Source: Chryseobacterium sp. Bi04
GTDB lineage: Bacteria; Bacteroidota; Bacteroidia; Flavobacteriales; Weeksellaceae
Direction of reading: 5' to 3'
Assembly: GCF_918698085.1 (NCBI RefSeq)
Contig: NZ_CAKKLP010000001.1
Coordinates: 310,001-374,000, forward strand
DNA length: 64,000 bases
Under the pieces are notes generated by a model, which was given only the letters and a program-made list of their open reading frames with translations, made no database searches and had not been told where the DNA came from. A program made the translations under genes and the position numbers. Within the stretch, counting starts at the first letter, position 1, and each line of letters starts with the position of its first letter. Below, piece after piece: positions 9,379 to 16,691 of this stretch.

Positions 9379-10023
9379 CAAAAAAAATTAGACAATTTGA
9401 GTTTTTTTGGAAGTAATGTAAAGAAAATCAGACAGGCAAAAGGATTAAGCCAAAAGGCATTTGCCGATTTATTTGATTTAAGCAGAGGGGTAATAAGCTC
9501 TTATGAAGAAGGCCGCGCTGAGCCTAAAATAGAAACGATACTAAAGGTTGCCAACCATTTTAACCTTAGTCTTGATAAGCTTCTCATCGAAGCCGTACAG
9601 GTACATCAGTTAGCCAATGTTTCAGATATCAATCAGCTGATGCTTTTCCCGGAATTAGCTATAGAGGATAGCGATGAAACAAAAGCACCGGAAAACAATA
9701 TTCAAAATACAACGGTTTTGCAAAAAATATTAGCATCGGTAGATTGGCTGTATGAATTTACGACTGAAAATCAGGTGTTATCACCCTATCAGTATGGAGA
9801 TATTTTATTCCTGAATAAAGCAGATGTAAAAAGTGATTTGAACAGCCGTTTATTAGTACATACCAATGGCTGTTTACAATATGCTGTTGGAAACAATCCA
9901 GACCATAGAGGCAAACAGGAGCTTTATAAGATTGTGGGCTATGTTTCCACTGCTGAAAAGAATATTTTTGAGAGTATTTTTGAGAGACTGGAAAAACTGG
10001 AAAGGAATATACCACAATTATGA
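9376..10023 (+). CDS. XRE-family helix-turn-helix transcriptional regulator
   Basis: About 215 residues. An HTH_3 domain (VKKIRQAKGLSQKAFADLF, then SRGVISSYEEGRAEPK) occupies residues 15-72. The rest resembles the peptidase-like C-terminal domain of phage-repressor-type regulators (YQYGDILFLNKADV) but without visible Ser/Lys catalytic residues, and it ends in a short coiled coil (FESIFERLEKLERN). The first codons are uncertain: no ATG is in frame, the frame has a stop at 9361, and TTG codons at 9376 and 9397 are both possible. A TATTTTTG promoter box at 9371-9378 overlaps the first TTG, favouring a later start. Confidence 0.75.
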   Translation: MQKKLDNLSFFGSNVKKIRQAKGLSQKAFADLFDLSRGVISSYEEGRAEPKIETILKVANHFNLSLDKLLIEAVQVHQLANVSDINQLMLFPELAIEDSDETKAPENNIQNTTVLQKILASVDWLYEFTTENQVLSPYQYGDILFLNKADVKSDLNSRLLVHTNGCLQYAVGNNPDHRGKQELYKIVGYVSTAEKNIFESIFERLEKLERNIPQL

Positions 10024-10057
10024 GGTGAGAATGAAGCCGAACAATTAATTAAAAACT

Positions 10058-10393
10058 ATGAAAAGACTCTTCAATATACTCCTTATGCTTTTCTTCTATT
10101 CCTGTCGAGAAGCAGATTGTAATCAAGTAAAAAAAGTATACTATCCTGATGAATATTATATTTTCGTCACACAATCAAAGGTAGATCTTACATGGATAAA
10201 ACTGGAGGGGTATGTTCCGGAAACCAATGGGCGGGCAAGCGTTATGGTTCACAACAACTGGGGTGTTGGTACGGATGAAATAGATTACGGTGATATTATA
10301 CTAAAAAGAAGGGGAGAATTGCCACTTACCATCCATAAAAAAGATACAATTATCACTCATGATTGGTATTGCAGAGGAAAACCCTATCAATAA
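10058..10393 (+). CDS. Small predicted lipoprotein
   Basis: 111 residues. It begins with a short signal peptide and lipobox (LMLFFYSC, Cys near residue 16), so the mature protein is probably lipid-anchored. The remainder is beta-rich (YYIFVTQSKVDLTWIKLEGYV) with a C-terminal DWYCRGKPYQ. It begins 34 bp after the XRE gene. No family recognised. Confidence 0.6.
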   Translation: MKRLFNILLMLFFYSCREADCNQVKKVYYPDEYYIFVTQSKVDLTWIKLEGYVPETNGRASVMVHNNWGVGTDEIDYGDIILKRRGELPLTIHKKDTIITHDWYCRGKPYQ

Positions 10394-10404
10394 TAGTACA
10401 ATAA

Positions 10405-10435
10405 AAAACCCTCCGTATATATTACAGAGGGTTTT
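10405..10435 (-). terminator. Terminator of the downstream tRNA block
   Basis: AAAACCCTC / GAGGGTTTT stem with A-run on the plus strand (T-run on the minus strand), directly after tRNA-Leu(UAA). It also faces the end of the plus-strand lipoprotein gene. Confidence 0.8.
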
Positions 10436-10437
10436 AG

Positions 10438-10521
10438 TACCCCGGGCGGGACTTGAACCCGCACGTTCTTACGAACACAGGATTTTAAGTCCTGCGTGTC
10501 TACCAGTTCCACCACCAGGGC
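10438..10521 (-). tRNA. tRNA-Leu (anticodon UAA), downstream copy
   Basis: 84 nt. Acceptor GCCCTGG/CCGGGGT with discriminator A, long variable arm, T-stem GCGGG/CCCGC. Anticodon loop CT-TAA-AA flanked by CAGGA/TCCTG. CCA is not encoded. Nearly identical to the copy at 10810-10893. Confidence 0.95.
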
Positions 10522-10529
10522 GGGTGTGG

Positions 10530-10601
10530 AGCGAAAAAAAAGATTCAAACCTGAAGTTCCAATCTTTTCAAAGGCTGTAGACAACCTATTGAGTATTTCG
10601 C
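10530..10601 (-). pseudogene. Degenerate tRNA-Gly between two tRNA-Leu genes
   Basis: 72 nt at the exact place where the parallel block has tRNA-Gly(GCC). The ends are kept (GCGAAA... and ...TTTCGCT, flanks GCGAAA/CTCCACACC), and the T-loop is TTTGAAT. The D, anticodon and T stems no longer pair well: the T-stem has become TCAGG/CTTTT and the anticodon arm has several mismatches. It is therefore read as a decayed duplicate and not a working tRNA. Confidence 0.7.
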
Positions 10602-10605
10602 ATAG

Positions 10606-10687
10606 TGCGGATGAAGGGACTCGAACCCCCACGCCTCACGGCACCAGATCCTAAGTCTGGCGTGGCTACCAATTACACCACATCCGC
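10606..10687 (-). tRNA. tRNA-Leu (anticodon UAG), downstream copy
   Basis: 82 nt. Acceptor GCGGATG/CATCCGC, discriminator A. Anticodon loop CT-TAG-GA between CCAGA and TCTGG; long variable arm as expected for Leu. CCA not encoded. Identical in the parts compared to the copy at 10979-11060. Confidence 0.95.
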
Positions 10688-10776
10688 TGGTTGTATTGCT
10701 CTGTTTTCACAGATACAAACTCTATTTCTTACAAATATAAGACTTTATAATTACATAAGAGTCTCTATAAAAACAA

Positions 10777-10808
10777 AAAACCCTCCGTCACAAAGTACAG
10801 AGGGTTTT
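10777..10808 (-). terminator. Terminator of the upstream tRNA block
   Basis: AAAACCCTC / GAGGGTTTT stem with a different loop from the copy at 10405-10435, T-rich on the minus strand. It shows that the duplicated unit included its terminator. Confidence 0.8.
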
Positions 10809-10809
10809 G

Positions 10810-10893
10810 TACCCCGGGCGGGACTTGAACCCGCACGTTCTTACGAACACAGGATTTTAAGTCCTGCGTGTCTACCAGTTCCACCACCAGGGC
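10810..10893 (-). tRNA. tRNA-Leu (anticodon UAA), upstream copy
   Basis: 84 nt, same structure as 10438-10521: acceptor GCCCTGG/CCGGGGT, loop CT-TAA-AA, T-stem GCGGG/CCCGC. Third tRNA of the intact block. Confidence 0.95.
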
Positions 10894-10901
10894 AGGTGTG
10901 G

Positions 10902-10974
10902 AGCGAAAAACGGGATTCGAACCCGCGACCCCAACCTTGGCAAGGTTGTGCTCTACCAGCTGAGCTATTTTCGC
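10902..10974 (-). tRNA. tRNA-Gly (anticodon GCC)
   Basis: 73 nt. Acceptor GCGAAAA/TTTTCGC, discriminator U, D-stem GCTC/GAGC, anticodon arm CAACC-TTGCCAA-GGTTG, T-stem GCGGG/CCCGT. CCA not encoded. Lies 4 nt after tRNA-Leu(UAG) and 8 nt before tRNA-Leu(UAA) in the direction of transcription. Confidence 0.95.
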
Positions 10975-10978
10975 ATAG

Positions 10979-11060
10979 TGCGGATGAAGGGACTCGAACC
11001 CCCACGCCTCACGGCACCAGATCCTAAGTCTGGCGTGGCTACCAATTACACCACATCCGC
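10979..11060 (-). tRNA. tRNA-Leu (anticodon UAG), upstream copy
   Basis: 82 nt, acceptor GCGGATG/CATCCGC, anticodon loop CT-TAG-GA. First gene of the tRNA transcript, whose promoter must lie in 11061-11130. Confidence 0.95.
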
Positions 11061-11239
11061 TGGTTTTTTTGTATTGTAAGTTTTAAAGAGCTTGCTTCGT
11101 TTTTGTGAGTGCAAATATAGGACAATTTACTTTACCTCCAAACTTTTCAGGAAAAAAAAATATTTTTTTTACATTTTTTTTCCCCGGCAGCTATTATTAC
11201 GATTCATTTTCTTATTTTTACATCGTTAATATTTACGAT

Positions 11240-11617
11240 ATGGAATTACAAGGAACGGTAAAGAAACTTTTTGATGCTCAAACATTTGCGAGCGGATTTC
11301 AAAAAAGAGAAATGGTTATTTTAACTCAAGAACAGTATCCACAGCCGATAAACATAGAGTTTTTGTCTGATAAAATTAGTTTATTAGATAATCTTAAAGA
11401 AGGAGAGAACGTAAAGGTAGGAATCAACATCAGAGGTAGAGAATGGGTTTCTCCTCAAGGTGAGACTAAATACTTCAACTCTATTACGGGATGGAAAATA
11501 GAAAAAGTTTTTGATAATGGATCAGAGCCTACTCAGGCTATGCCTCAGCAGTCAGCTTCTCCTGTTTCTAACGAGAATCCGTTTGCCGGAGATGACGATG
11601 ATGATTTACCTTTTTAA
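11240..11617 (+). CDS. DUF3127 protein, OB-fold-like with an SSB-type acidic C-terminal tip
   Basis: 125 residues from ATG 11240 (MELQGTVKKLFD). The frame stays open upstream to 11105, but that part is repetitive low-complexity leader and the family starts here. Residues 1-90 match DUF3127: QEQYPQPINIEFLSDK, LKEGENVKV, INIRGREW and the ITGWKI strand. A flexible linker (PTQAMPQQSASPVSNENPF) leads to the last residues, DDDDDLPF, like the acidic tip by which single-stranded-DNA-binding proteins recruit partners. A nucleic-acid-binding role is inferred from that resemblance. Confidence 0.8.
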   Translation: MELQGTVKKLFDAQTFASGFQKREMVILTQEQYPQPINIEFLSDKISLLDNLKEGENVKVGINIRGREWVSPQGETKYFNSITGWKIEKVFDNGSEPTQAMPQQSASPVSNENPFAGDDDDDLPF

Positions 11618-11638
11618 TTAAGAAATAAAGATCAACTA

Positions 11639-11670
11639 TAAATCCTGCTTTTTAAGTGGGATTTTTTTCT
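11639..11670 (+). terminator. Terminator after the DUF3127 gene
   Basis: AAATCCTGC / GTGGGATTT stem followed by TTTTTT, ending just before ATG 11674 of aat. Confidence 0.65.
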
Positions 11671-11673
11671 ACA

Positions 11674-12327
11674 ATGGTTCGATTAGACGAAAATGAGATT
11701 TCATTTCCTGACCCTGAAACGTATGACGGTCAGGATGGGTTAATTGCCTTTGGGGGCGATCTGTCTGTGGAACGGATATGGTTTGCTTACCAATTGGGGA
11801 TTTTCCCATGGTATAACCCCGGAGAAGAAATTCTATGGTGGAGCCCTGATCCAAGGTTTGTGTTATTTCCTGATGAGATAAAAGTGTCTCAATCTATGCG
11901 GAAGATACTGAACAGAAATGTTTTTACGTTTTCAGAGAACCGGGACTTCAGAGGTGTCATTAAAGGCTGTCAGCAAACCAGTCGAAAAGGACAGGACGGA
12001 ACCTGGCTTTCTGACGAACTGATGGAATCTTTCATTAAACTTCATGAATATGGCCTCGCCAAAAGCATAGAAGTCTGGCAGAATGACGAACTTGTAGGTG
12101 GGTTTTACGGATTACAGATCGGGAATTTATTTTGTGGTGAAAGCATGTTTGCCAAGGTAAGCAATGCTTCAAAGGCGGGCTTTATTCACTTTGTTCATAA
12201 CCATAAAGATACTATTGAATTAATTGACTGCCAAACGCATACAGACCACCTGGAAAGCTTAGGAGCCCGTATGATTTCTAAAAAAGAATTTTTAAAAATT
12301 TTACACAAAAATAATGAACGCAGATAA
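11674..12327 (+). CDS. aat: Leucyl/phenylalanyl-tRNA--protein transferase
   Basis: 217 residues from ATG 11674; a GTG 18 bp upstream lies inside the terminator and is rejected. Signature blocks are GLIAFGGDLSVERIWFAYQ, GIFPWYNPGEEILWWSPDPR (both motifs of the family) and the conserved NLFCGESMF core with the DCQTHTDHLESLGA end. The enzyme adds Leu or Phe from aminoacyl-tRNA to proteins with N-terminal Lys or Arg, marking them for ClpS/ClpAP (N-degron pathway). Length is normal for Bacteroidota. The stop overlaps the next gene by 14 bp. Confidence 0.95.
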   Translation: MVRLDENEISFPDPETYDGQDGLIAFGGDLSVERIWFAYQLGIFPWYNPGEEILWWSPDPRFVLFPDEIKVSQSMRKILNRNVFTFSENRDFRGVIKGCQQTSRKGQDGTWLSDELMESFIKLHEYGLAKSIEVWQNDELVGGFYGLQIGNLFCGESMFAKVSNASKAGFIHFVHNHKDTIELIDCQTHTDHLESLGARMISKKEFLKILHKNNERR

Positions 12328-13192
12328 AGAAAAATGGGTTCTTCTGGTTATCCTGAGTATTATTTGGGGGTCGTCATTTATTCTGATTAAAAAATCGCTG
12401 GAACATTTCAATCCGTTTCAGGTAGGATCATTAAGAGTTCTTATTGCAGGCCTTATTCTACTTCCTGTTGCTATTTCCAATTATAAACTTTTCCCGAAAA
12501 AGCACCTAAAATGGCTTATTCTTGCTGCTTTTACAGGAAATTTTATTCCTATGTTCTTATTTCCGATTGCAGAAACAGAGGTAAGCAGCAGTATTGCAGG
12601 AATTATCAATTCCATGATGCCTATTTTCGTTATTATTGTGGGTGCACTGATATGGAAGTTTGAAACGACTAAAAAACAGATCTTCGGAACATTGATAAGC
12701 TTCACAGGAGTTTGTATTCTGGCTTTTGGAGGTGGCAGCAGTGGAGAATTAAAAATAATTCCTATTTTGCTGTTATTACTGGCTACTTTATGCTACGCCG
12801 TAAGTACCACCACTGTAAAATCAAAGCTCATGGAAGTATCTTCCACCATCTTGTCGGCTTTTGTTTTTTCATTTGTCTTATTTTTCCCTTCCCTTATTGC
12901 TTTAACAAGTACAGGATTCTTTTCTGAATTTACTTTTTCGAAGGACAATATGCTCGGGTTATTATTTGTCAGTCTCTTATCTGTCTTCGGAACAGGACTG
13001 GCCATGATGATGAACTATCGTTTACTGAAAGTTTCTACTCCTCTTTTTGCATCTACGGTTACCTTGGTAATGCCAATTGTTGCTATTATCTGGGGAATTA
13101 TAGATGGTGAACAGCTGACTTATATGCAGTTTATAGGAGCAGGGATAATTATTGCCGGATTGATATTCCTGAGAACTATCCCCAAAAAATAA
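12314..13192 (+). CDS. EamA/DMT-family transporter
   Basis: 292 residues with ten predicted membrane helices in two EamA repeats (first SIIWGSSFILIKKSLEHF, second starting near residue 150). The W-G-S-S-F and P-x-x-A/G patterns are those of drug/metabolite transporters. It begins inside the end of aat, so translation is probably coupled, although the functions seem unrelated. Substrate unknown; amino-acid or metabolite export is usual for this family. Confidence 0.85.
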   Translation: MNADKEKWVLLVILSIIWGSSFILIKKSLEHFNPFQVGSLRVLIAGLILLPVAISNYKLFPKKHLKWLILAAFTGNFIPMFLFPIAETEVSSSIAGIINSMMPIFVIIVGALIWKFETTKKQIFGTLISFTGVCILAFGGGSSGELKIIPILLLLLATLCYAVSTTTVKSKLMEVSSTILSAFVFSFVLFFPSLIALTSTGFFSEFTFSKDNMLGLLFVSLLSVFGTGLAMMMNYRLLKVSTPLFASTVTLVMPIVAIIWGIIDGEQLTYMQFIGAGIIIAGLIFLRTIPKK

Positions 13193-13281
13193 TTTACAAC
13201 GGAAAACAGTATTAGATTTGAACGAAAATTTCCTCAATACTTCTTCTGACAAACGTATTTACGAATACGGCCGTTCATAAA

Positions 13282-13305
13282 AAATCCCGCATTGCTGCAG
13301 GATTT
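13282..13305. terminator. Hairpin between convergent DMT and TPR genes
   Basis: AAATCCCGCA / TGCAGGATTT with a TTGC loop and one mismatch, A-run before and T-rich after, so usable on both strands. Confidence 0.6.
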
Positions 13306-13372
13306 CTGTTTATATTAAGATTAAATGTAAAGATTATTCAACCGAACCCGGGGTATCCCTGATTCTTTTCGT

Positions 13373-14752
13373 TTAATTCTTCTTAACCTTACTGGCTTTC
13401 ACTTTTTTCACTTCGTCTTTAATGAATGGATATTTTTTCTGCATATCCTTTGCCAGACTTGGGTCCAGGTCTAATGCTTTCTGAAGGGATTCCATTCCTT
13501 TATCCTTTTCTTTCAGATTGAAAAAACAATTACTTAACTGATAAAATAATTCAGCTCTGTAGTGTTTTTTAATCGCATTGTTTAAAATGGTTACTGCTTC
13601 TTCATATTCACCTAAAAGCATCAATACTTCCGAATATGCATACCAGTTGTAAAATCTTGAAGGTTCATCCGCTACCAGCTTCTTAAGACAGGAAAGGCTC
13701 TCTTCGAATTTTCCTGAATCAATGAATAAAAACGCCAATCTTTTTTGATAATCAAGGTTATTTTCATTCAGTTGAGTCGCTTCTTTAGCAAAATGCAGCG
13801 CTTCGGACATTCCTCCCATTTCTTCATACAGATAAGACTGCTCCATCATCGCAAGATAAAACTGAGGGTCTTCTCTTAGCGATTTCTGAAATGAATTTAA
13901 TGCTAAAATAGGCTGTTTTAAAGCTTTATGGCATAATCCGATCTTATAAAAGGTGAATGCTTTTGTATATTCCAGCTCAAGCATTTCCTCATATACTTCA
14001 ATTGACTTCTGATATTGCCCCAATGCTTCATAACAAGCAGCCTTATTTGCATATACTCCCACAGAACTGGAATTGATTGCCAATAGGTAATCATATCCCC
14101 TGATCGCTTCTTCGAAATTCTTTCTGTTAAAATAGAACTGACCATATTCGAACCAAGCGGTTTCCGAATAGGAAAACTCATCTAAATATTCATTAAGAAA
14201 GGCAATAGCCTCCTCGCTCTTATTCAAATCACTGAAGCACACCATACAGTTTTCTAATGCATATTCATCAGTAGGATCTTCTTTCAATGCTTTTCTGTAG
14301 TGTTTAAGAGCGTTAAAAGGGTCTCCAAGATTCACATATTCATCTGCAATAAAATTGTGAAGGAAGTTTTCTTCTTCCCCCAGTTCAAGTGCTTTCTTAC
14401 AAATTTCAATGGATTTTCTAGGATTTCCTAAGTTCGAATAATATTTGGCATAGCAAACCAAAAAGTCTGTATGCTCCATAGAGGAACCTTTCAGCTCATT
14501 GATAAGCTCTTTAGCTGTAGTATACTCTTCCCACTCCAACAGAATTTCAAGCTTTTTAATCTTGATATCTAAAGAATTGGGATGAAGTTTGAGACCAAAA
14601 TTAACCGCCATATCAGCGTAATTAAAATCTCCCAGCTCCAAATAATACACAATAATGTCTTCCAACTCTTCTGTGTCAAAGTAGAATTCATCATTATTTT
14701 CCATCATTTCCTCGAACTTCTTTACAAGTTCATTTCCAAAATACTCTTCCAA
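13373..14752 (-). CDS. Tetratricopeptide-repeat protein
   Basis: 459 residues made almost entirely of TPR units, about eleven (examples: ENFLHNFIADEYVNLGDPFN, TKAFTFYKIGLCHKALKQP, AELFYQLSNCFFNLKEKDKG). No signal peptide or membrane segment, so probably a cytoplasmic scaffold. The C-terminus is lysine-rich (VKKVKASKVKKN). The start used is TTG 14752; no ATG lies upstream in frame, and the next is ATG 14707 at Met16. This repeat protein is common in Flavobacteriia without known function. Confidence 0.85.
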   Translation of the reverse strand: MEEYFGNELVKKFEEMMENNDEFYFDTEELEDIIVYYLELGDFNYADMAVNFGLKLHPNSLDIKIKKLEILLEWEEYTTAKELINELKGSSMEHTDFLVCYAKYYSNLGNPRKSIEICKKALELGEEENFLHNFIADEYVNLGDPFNALKHYRKALKEDPTDEYALENCMVCFSDLNKSEEAIAFLNEYLDEFSYSETAWFEYGQFYFNRKNFEEAIRGYDYLLAINSSSVGVYANKAACYEALGQYQKSIEVYEEMLELEYTKAFTFYKIGLCHKALKQPILALNSFQKSLREDPQFYLAMMEQSYLYEEMGGMSEALHFAKEATQLNENNLDYQKRLAFLFIDSGKFEESLSCLKKLVADEPSRFYNWYAYSEVLMLLGEYEEAVTILNNAIKKHYRAELFYQLSNCFFNLKEKDKGMESLQKALDLDPSLAKDMQKKYPFIKDEVKKVKASKVKKN

Positions 14753-14958
14753 TAGTGTCCTCTTTGTCGGTCCGATGCCTGAATTTACTTACAGACCTCG
14801 GCAAACTTATTAATTAATGATACATCTGAAACTGATATTCAAATATTTATGCAAAGTTGCAATTTTTTTTTGAATTTTCCATTTCGTAATTTCTATTATA
14901 AAAATAGTAAAAAAAGAAAACAGATAAAAGGATTGTGGATAAAAAAATCAAATTGTTA

Positions 14959-15930
14959 TTAAATTCTTATCACCAGTCTCTTTCCATTTTGAATTTCTTT
15001 ATTCCAGGCAGATTCAATATATTCTAAATCAATAACTTCTGTTTCTATTTTAATTTTTCCTTCAGTAGCGGCCTGAAACATTCCCGGAATTATTTCTGAA
15101 AATAAAAGTTGGGACTCTTCTTTTGTCCAGCTTCCCAGCCCTGATCCTGAAATCTGAATGTCTGTTCCTCTTAAAATCTGTGAAGATAACTGAATATGGT
15201 CTCCACTCATTCCTCCTACAGAAACCAATTTTGTCTTATGAGAAAATGTTCCGTCTCCTTTAAGAGCCGTCAGGATCATTTCTACAGACTGTCCCCAAAT
15301 ATAATCTAAGATGACATCAATAGGGGTTTCAGCGTGGATCTCTTTAATTTTCTGTTTAAAACTTTCATCATCACGCAGTAAAGAAACAGCTTCATCGGCT
15401 CCCAGCTCAAGCAGAGATTGTAGTGCGGCTTCGTTTCTTCCGGTAACAATCACTTTTCCTGCTCCGTATAGCTTCGCAATCTGAACGGCTATCCTTCCCG
15501 TAATTCCGGTTGCACCATTAATTAAAATGGTATCTCCTTGCTGCATTTCCGCTTTGCATTTTAACCCCATTGCCGAACCCATCACTGCATTGGGCAATGC
15601 TGCAGCTACAGAAAAATCAAGGTTTTCCGGAATGGGCACCACCAATTGCCGGTCTGCCACAACTTTCTCTGCCACACTCCCCTTTTTACTGAAAAAATAT
15701 ACTTTAGTTCCGTTTTCAAGATATCCTACACCATCTGAGCCAATAATTTTAGGATGGAACACCTCGTTATCAGCAGAATAGTGATTTCCACTGGCTCTGG
15801 CTTTGTCCAGGTTTTTAATAGATGCAGCCTTCACCGAAACTAAAACGTCGTTATCTTTTATGATTTCCGGTTCCGGAAAATCTGTGTATTGAGGAATGCT
15901 TCCTTTTTCAAATACTACTGCTGCTTTCAT
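14959..15930 (-). CDS. Zinc-independent MDR alcohol dehydrogenase / quinone oxidoreductase-like protein
   Basis: 323 residues of the medium-chain dehydrogenase/reductase fold. N-terminal GroES-like domain with SVKAASIKNLDKARASGNH and a GSDGVG turn; NAD(P)-binding loop ILINGATGITGRIAVQIAKL near residue 140 (A-T-G-x-x-G). No catalytic-zinc Cys/His set is visible. The family reduces quinones, enals or similar electrophiles with NADPH. It sits 129 bp downstream of a Crp-family regulator on the same strand, which may control it. The true substrate is not evident. Confidence 0.85.
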   Translation of the reverse strand: MKAAVVFEKGSIPQYTDFPEPEIIKDNDVLVSVKAASIKNLDKARASGNHYSADNEVFHPKIIGSDGVGYLENGTKVYFFSKKGSVAEKVVADRQLVVPIPENLDFSVAAALPNAVMGSAMGLKCKAEMQQGDTILINGATGITGRIAVQIAKLYGAGKVIVTGRNEAALQSLLELGADEAVSLLRDDESFKQKIKEIHAETPIDVILDYIWGQSVEMILTALKGDGTFSHKTKLVSVGGMSGDHIQLSSQILRGTDIQISGSGLGSWTKEESQLLFSEIIPGMFQAATEGKIKIETEVIDLEYIESAWNKEIQNGKRLVIRI

Positions 15931-16059
15931 TGTTTTAAATTTTATACAAATTTATCTCGTAAGAAAGGCTTAGAGCAATAACATTTGTTATCAGATTGGA
16001 ATAATTGCGCAGAGAGCCGGAGGTAATTATTGTTTTAAAATAATCCCTGAAAATAGTTT

Positions 16060-16641
16060 TCAGAAAGGTTTATCTTTCAGTATTTTGCTTTTTATCCTGC
16101 TGAGATGAACCGTTGTAATCCCGAGATATGAAGCAATATAATGCTGGGGCACTCTTTTGATGATCTCAGGCTTTTCTTTCATCAGATTAAGATAACGCTG
16201 CTGTGGGGTATCTTTAATAAATGAAAAGAAGTGCTTCATATAATCAAACATTCTTTCAAAAAAAGCGTCCATCAACAGGGTCCTAAGTTCAGGATATTCA
16301 TACACTTCTTCCAGAAAAGCATCTACATCAGGCTTTCCGATTTTATATAAAATACAAGGTTCTATTGTTTCGAAAGAAACCATGCTTGGAAGTCCTTTTT
16401 TAAAGCTTTCAAGAGAAGAAAACATTGTATTTTCAAGAAAAAACTGAAAGGTAACATCTTTACCATCATTATTATACCATGCCCGGACAACCCCTTTTTC
16501 AAGATAATATGCATTACAGGAGACTTCATTTTCTTGTAATAACAGCGTTTTGACCGGAACTTCGATCCTTTCAAAAGTGTTCAGAGACTTCCGCCATTTT
16601 TCTTTAGGGAAGGGAAATTTGTCTTTTATATGCTCAAACAT
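16060..16641 (-). CDS. Crp/Fnr-family transcriptional regulator
   Basis: 193 residues from ATG 16641 (a TTG three codons earlier is less likely). A cyclic-nucleotide-binding-like jelly roll fills residues 25-115 (CNAYYLEKGVVRAWYNNDGKDVTFQFF), then a long dimer helix and a C-terminal winged helix whose recognition region is VPQHYIASYLGITTVHLSRIKSKIL. No Fe-S cysteines of FNR type and no RES/R-cAMP signature, so the signal is unknown. Likely target: the reductase gene downstream. The glmM terminator overlaps its start region. Confidence 0.88.
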   Translation of the reverse strand: MFEHIKDKFPFPKEKWRKSLNTFERIEVPVKTLLLQENEVSCNAYYLEKGVVRAWYNNDGKDVTFQFFLENTMFSSLESFKKGLPSMVSFETIEPCILYKIGKPDVDAFLEEVYEYPELRTLLMDAFFERMFDYMKHFFSFIKDTPQQRYLNLMKEKPEIIKRVPQHYIASYLGITTVHLSRIKSKILKDKPF

Positions 16642-16647
16642 GGGATA

Positions 16648-16682
16648 CAAAAAAGAACGGAGCTAGATGGCATCCGTTCTTT
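16648..16682 (-). terminator. Terminator-like hairpin after the Crp-family start / before glmM end
   Basis: AAAGAACGGA / TCCGTTCTTT with an A-run on the plus strand, giving T-run on the minus strand. It lies immediately downstream of glmM (minus) and ends its transcript. Confidence 0.8.
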
Positions 16683-16691
16683 AGGTTTTAT

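Noticed and set aside
10605-11027. 140-residue plus-strand open frame over the tRNA cluster
   Set aside because: It is a translation of tRNA genes and their spacers on the opposite strand.
11656-11673. GTG start of aat 18 bp upstream of the ATG
   Set aside because: The stretch is the arm and T-run of the preceding terminator.
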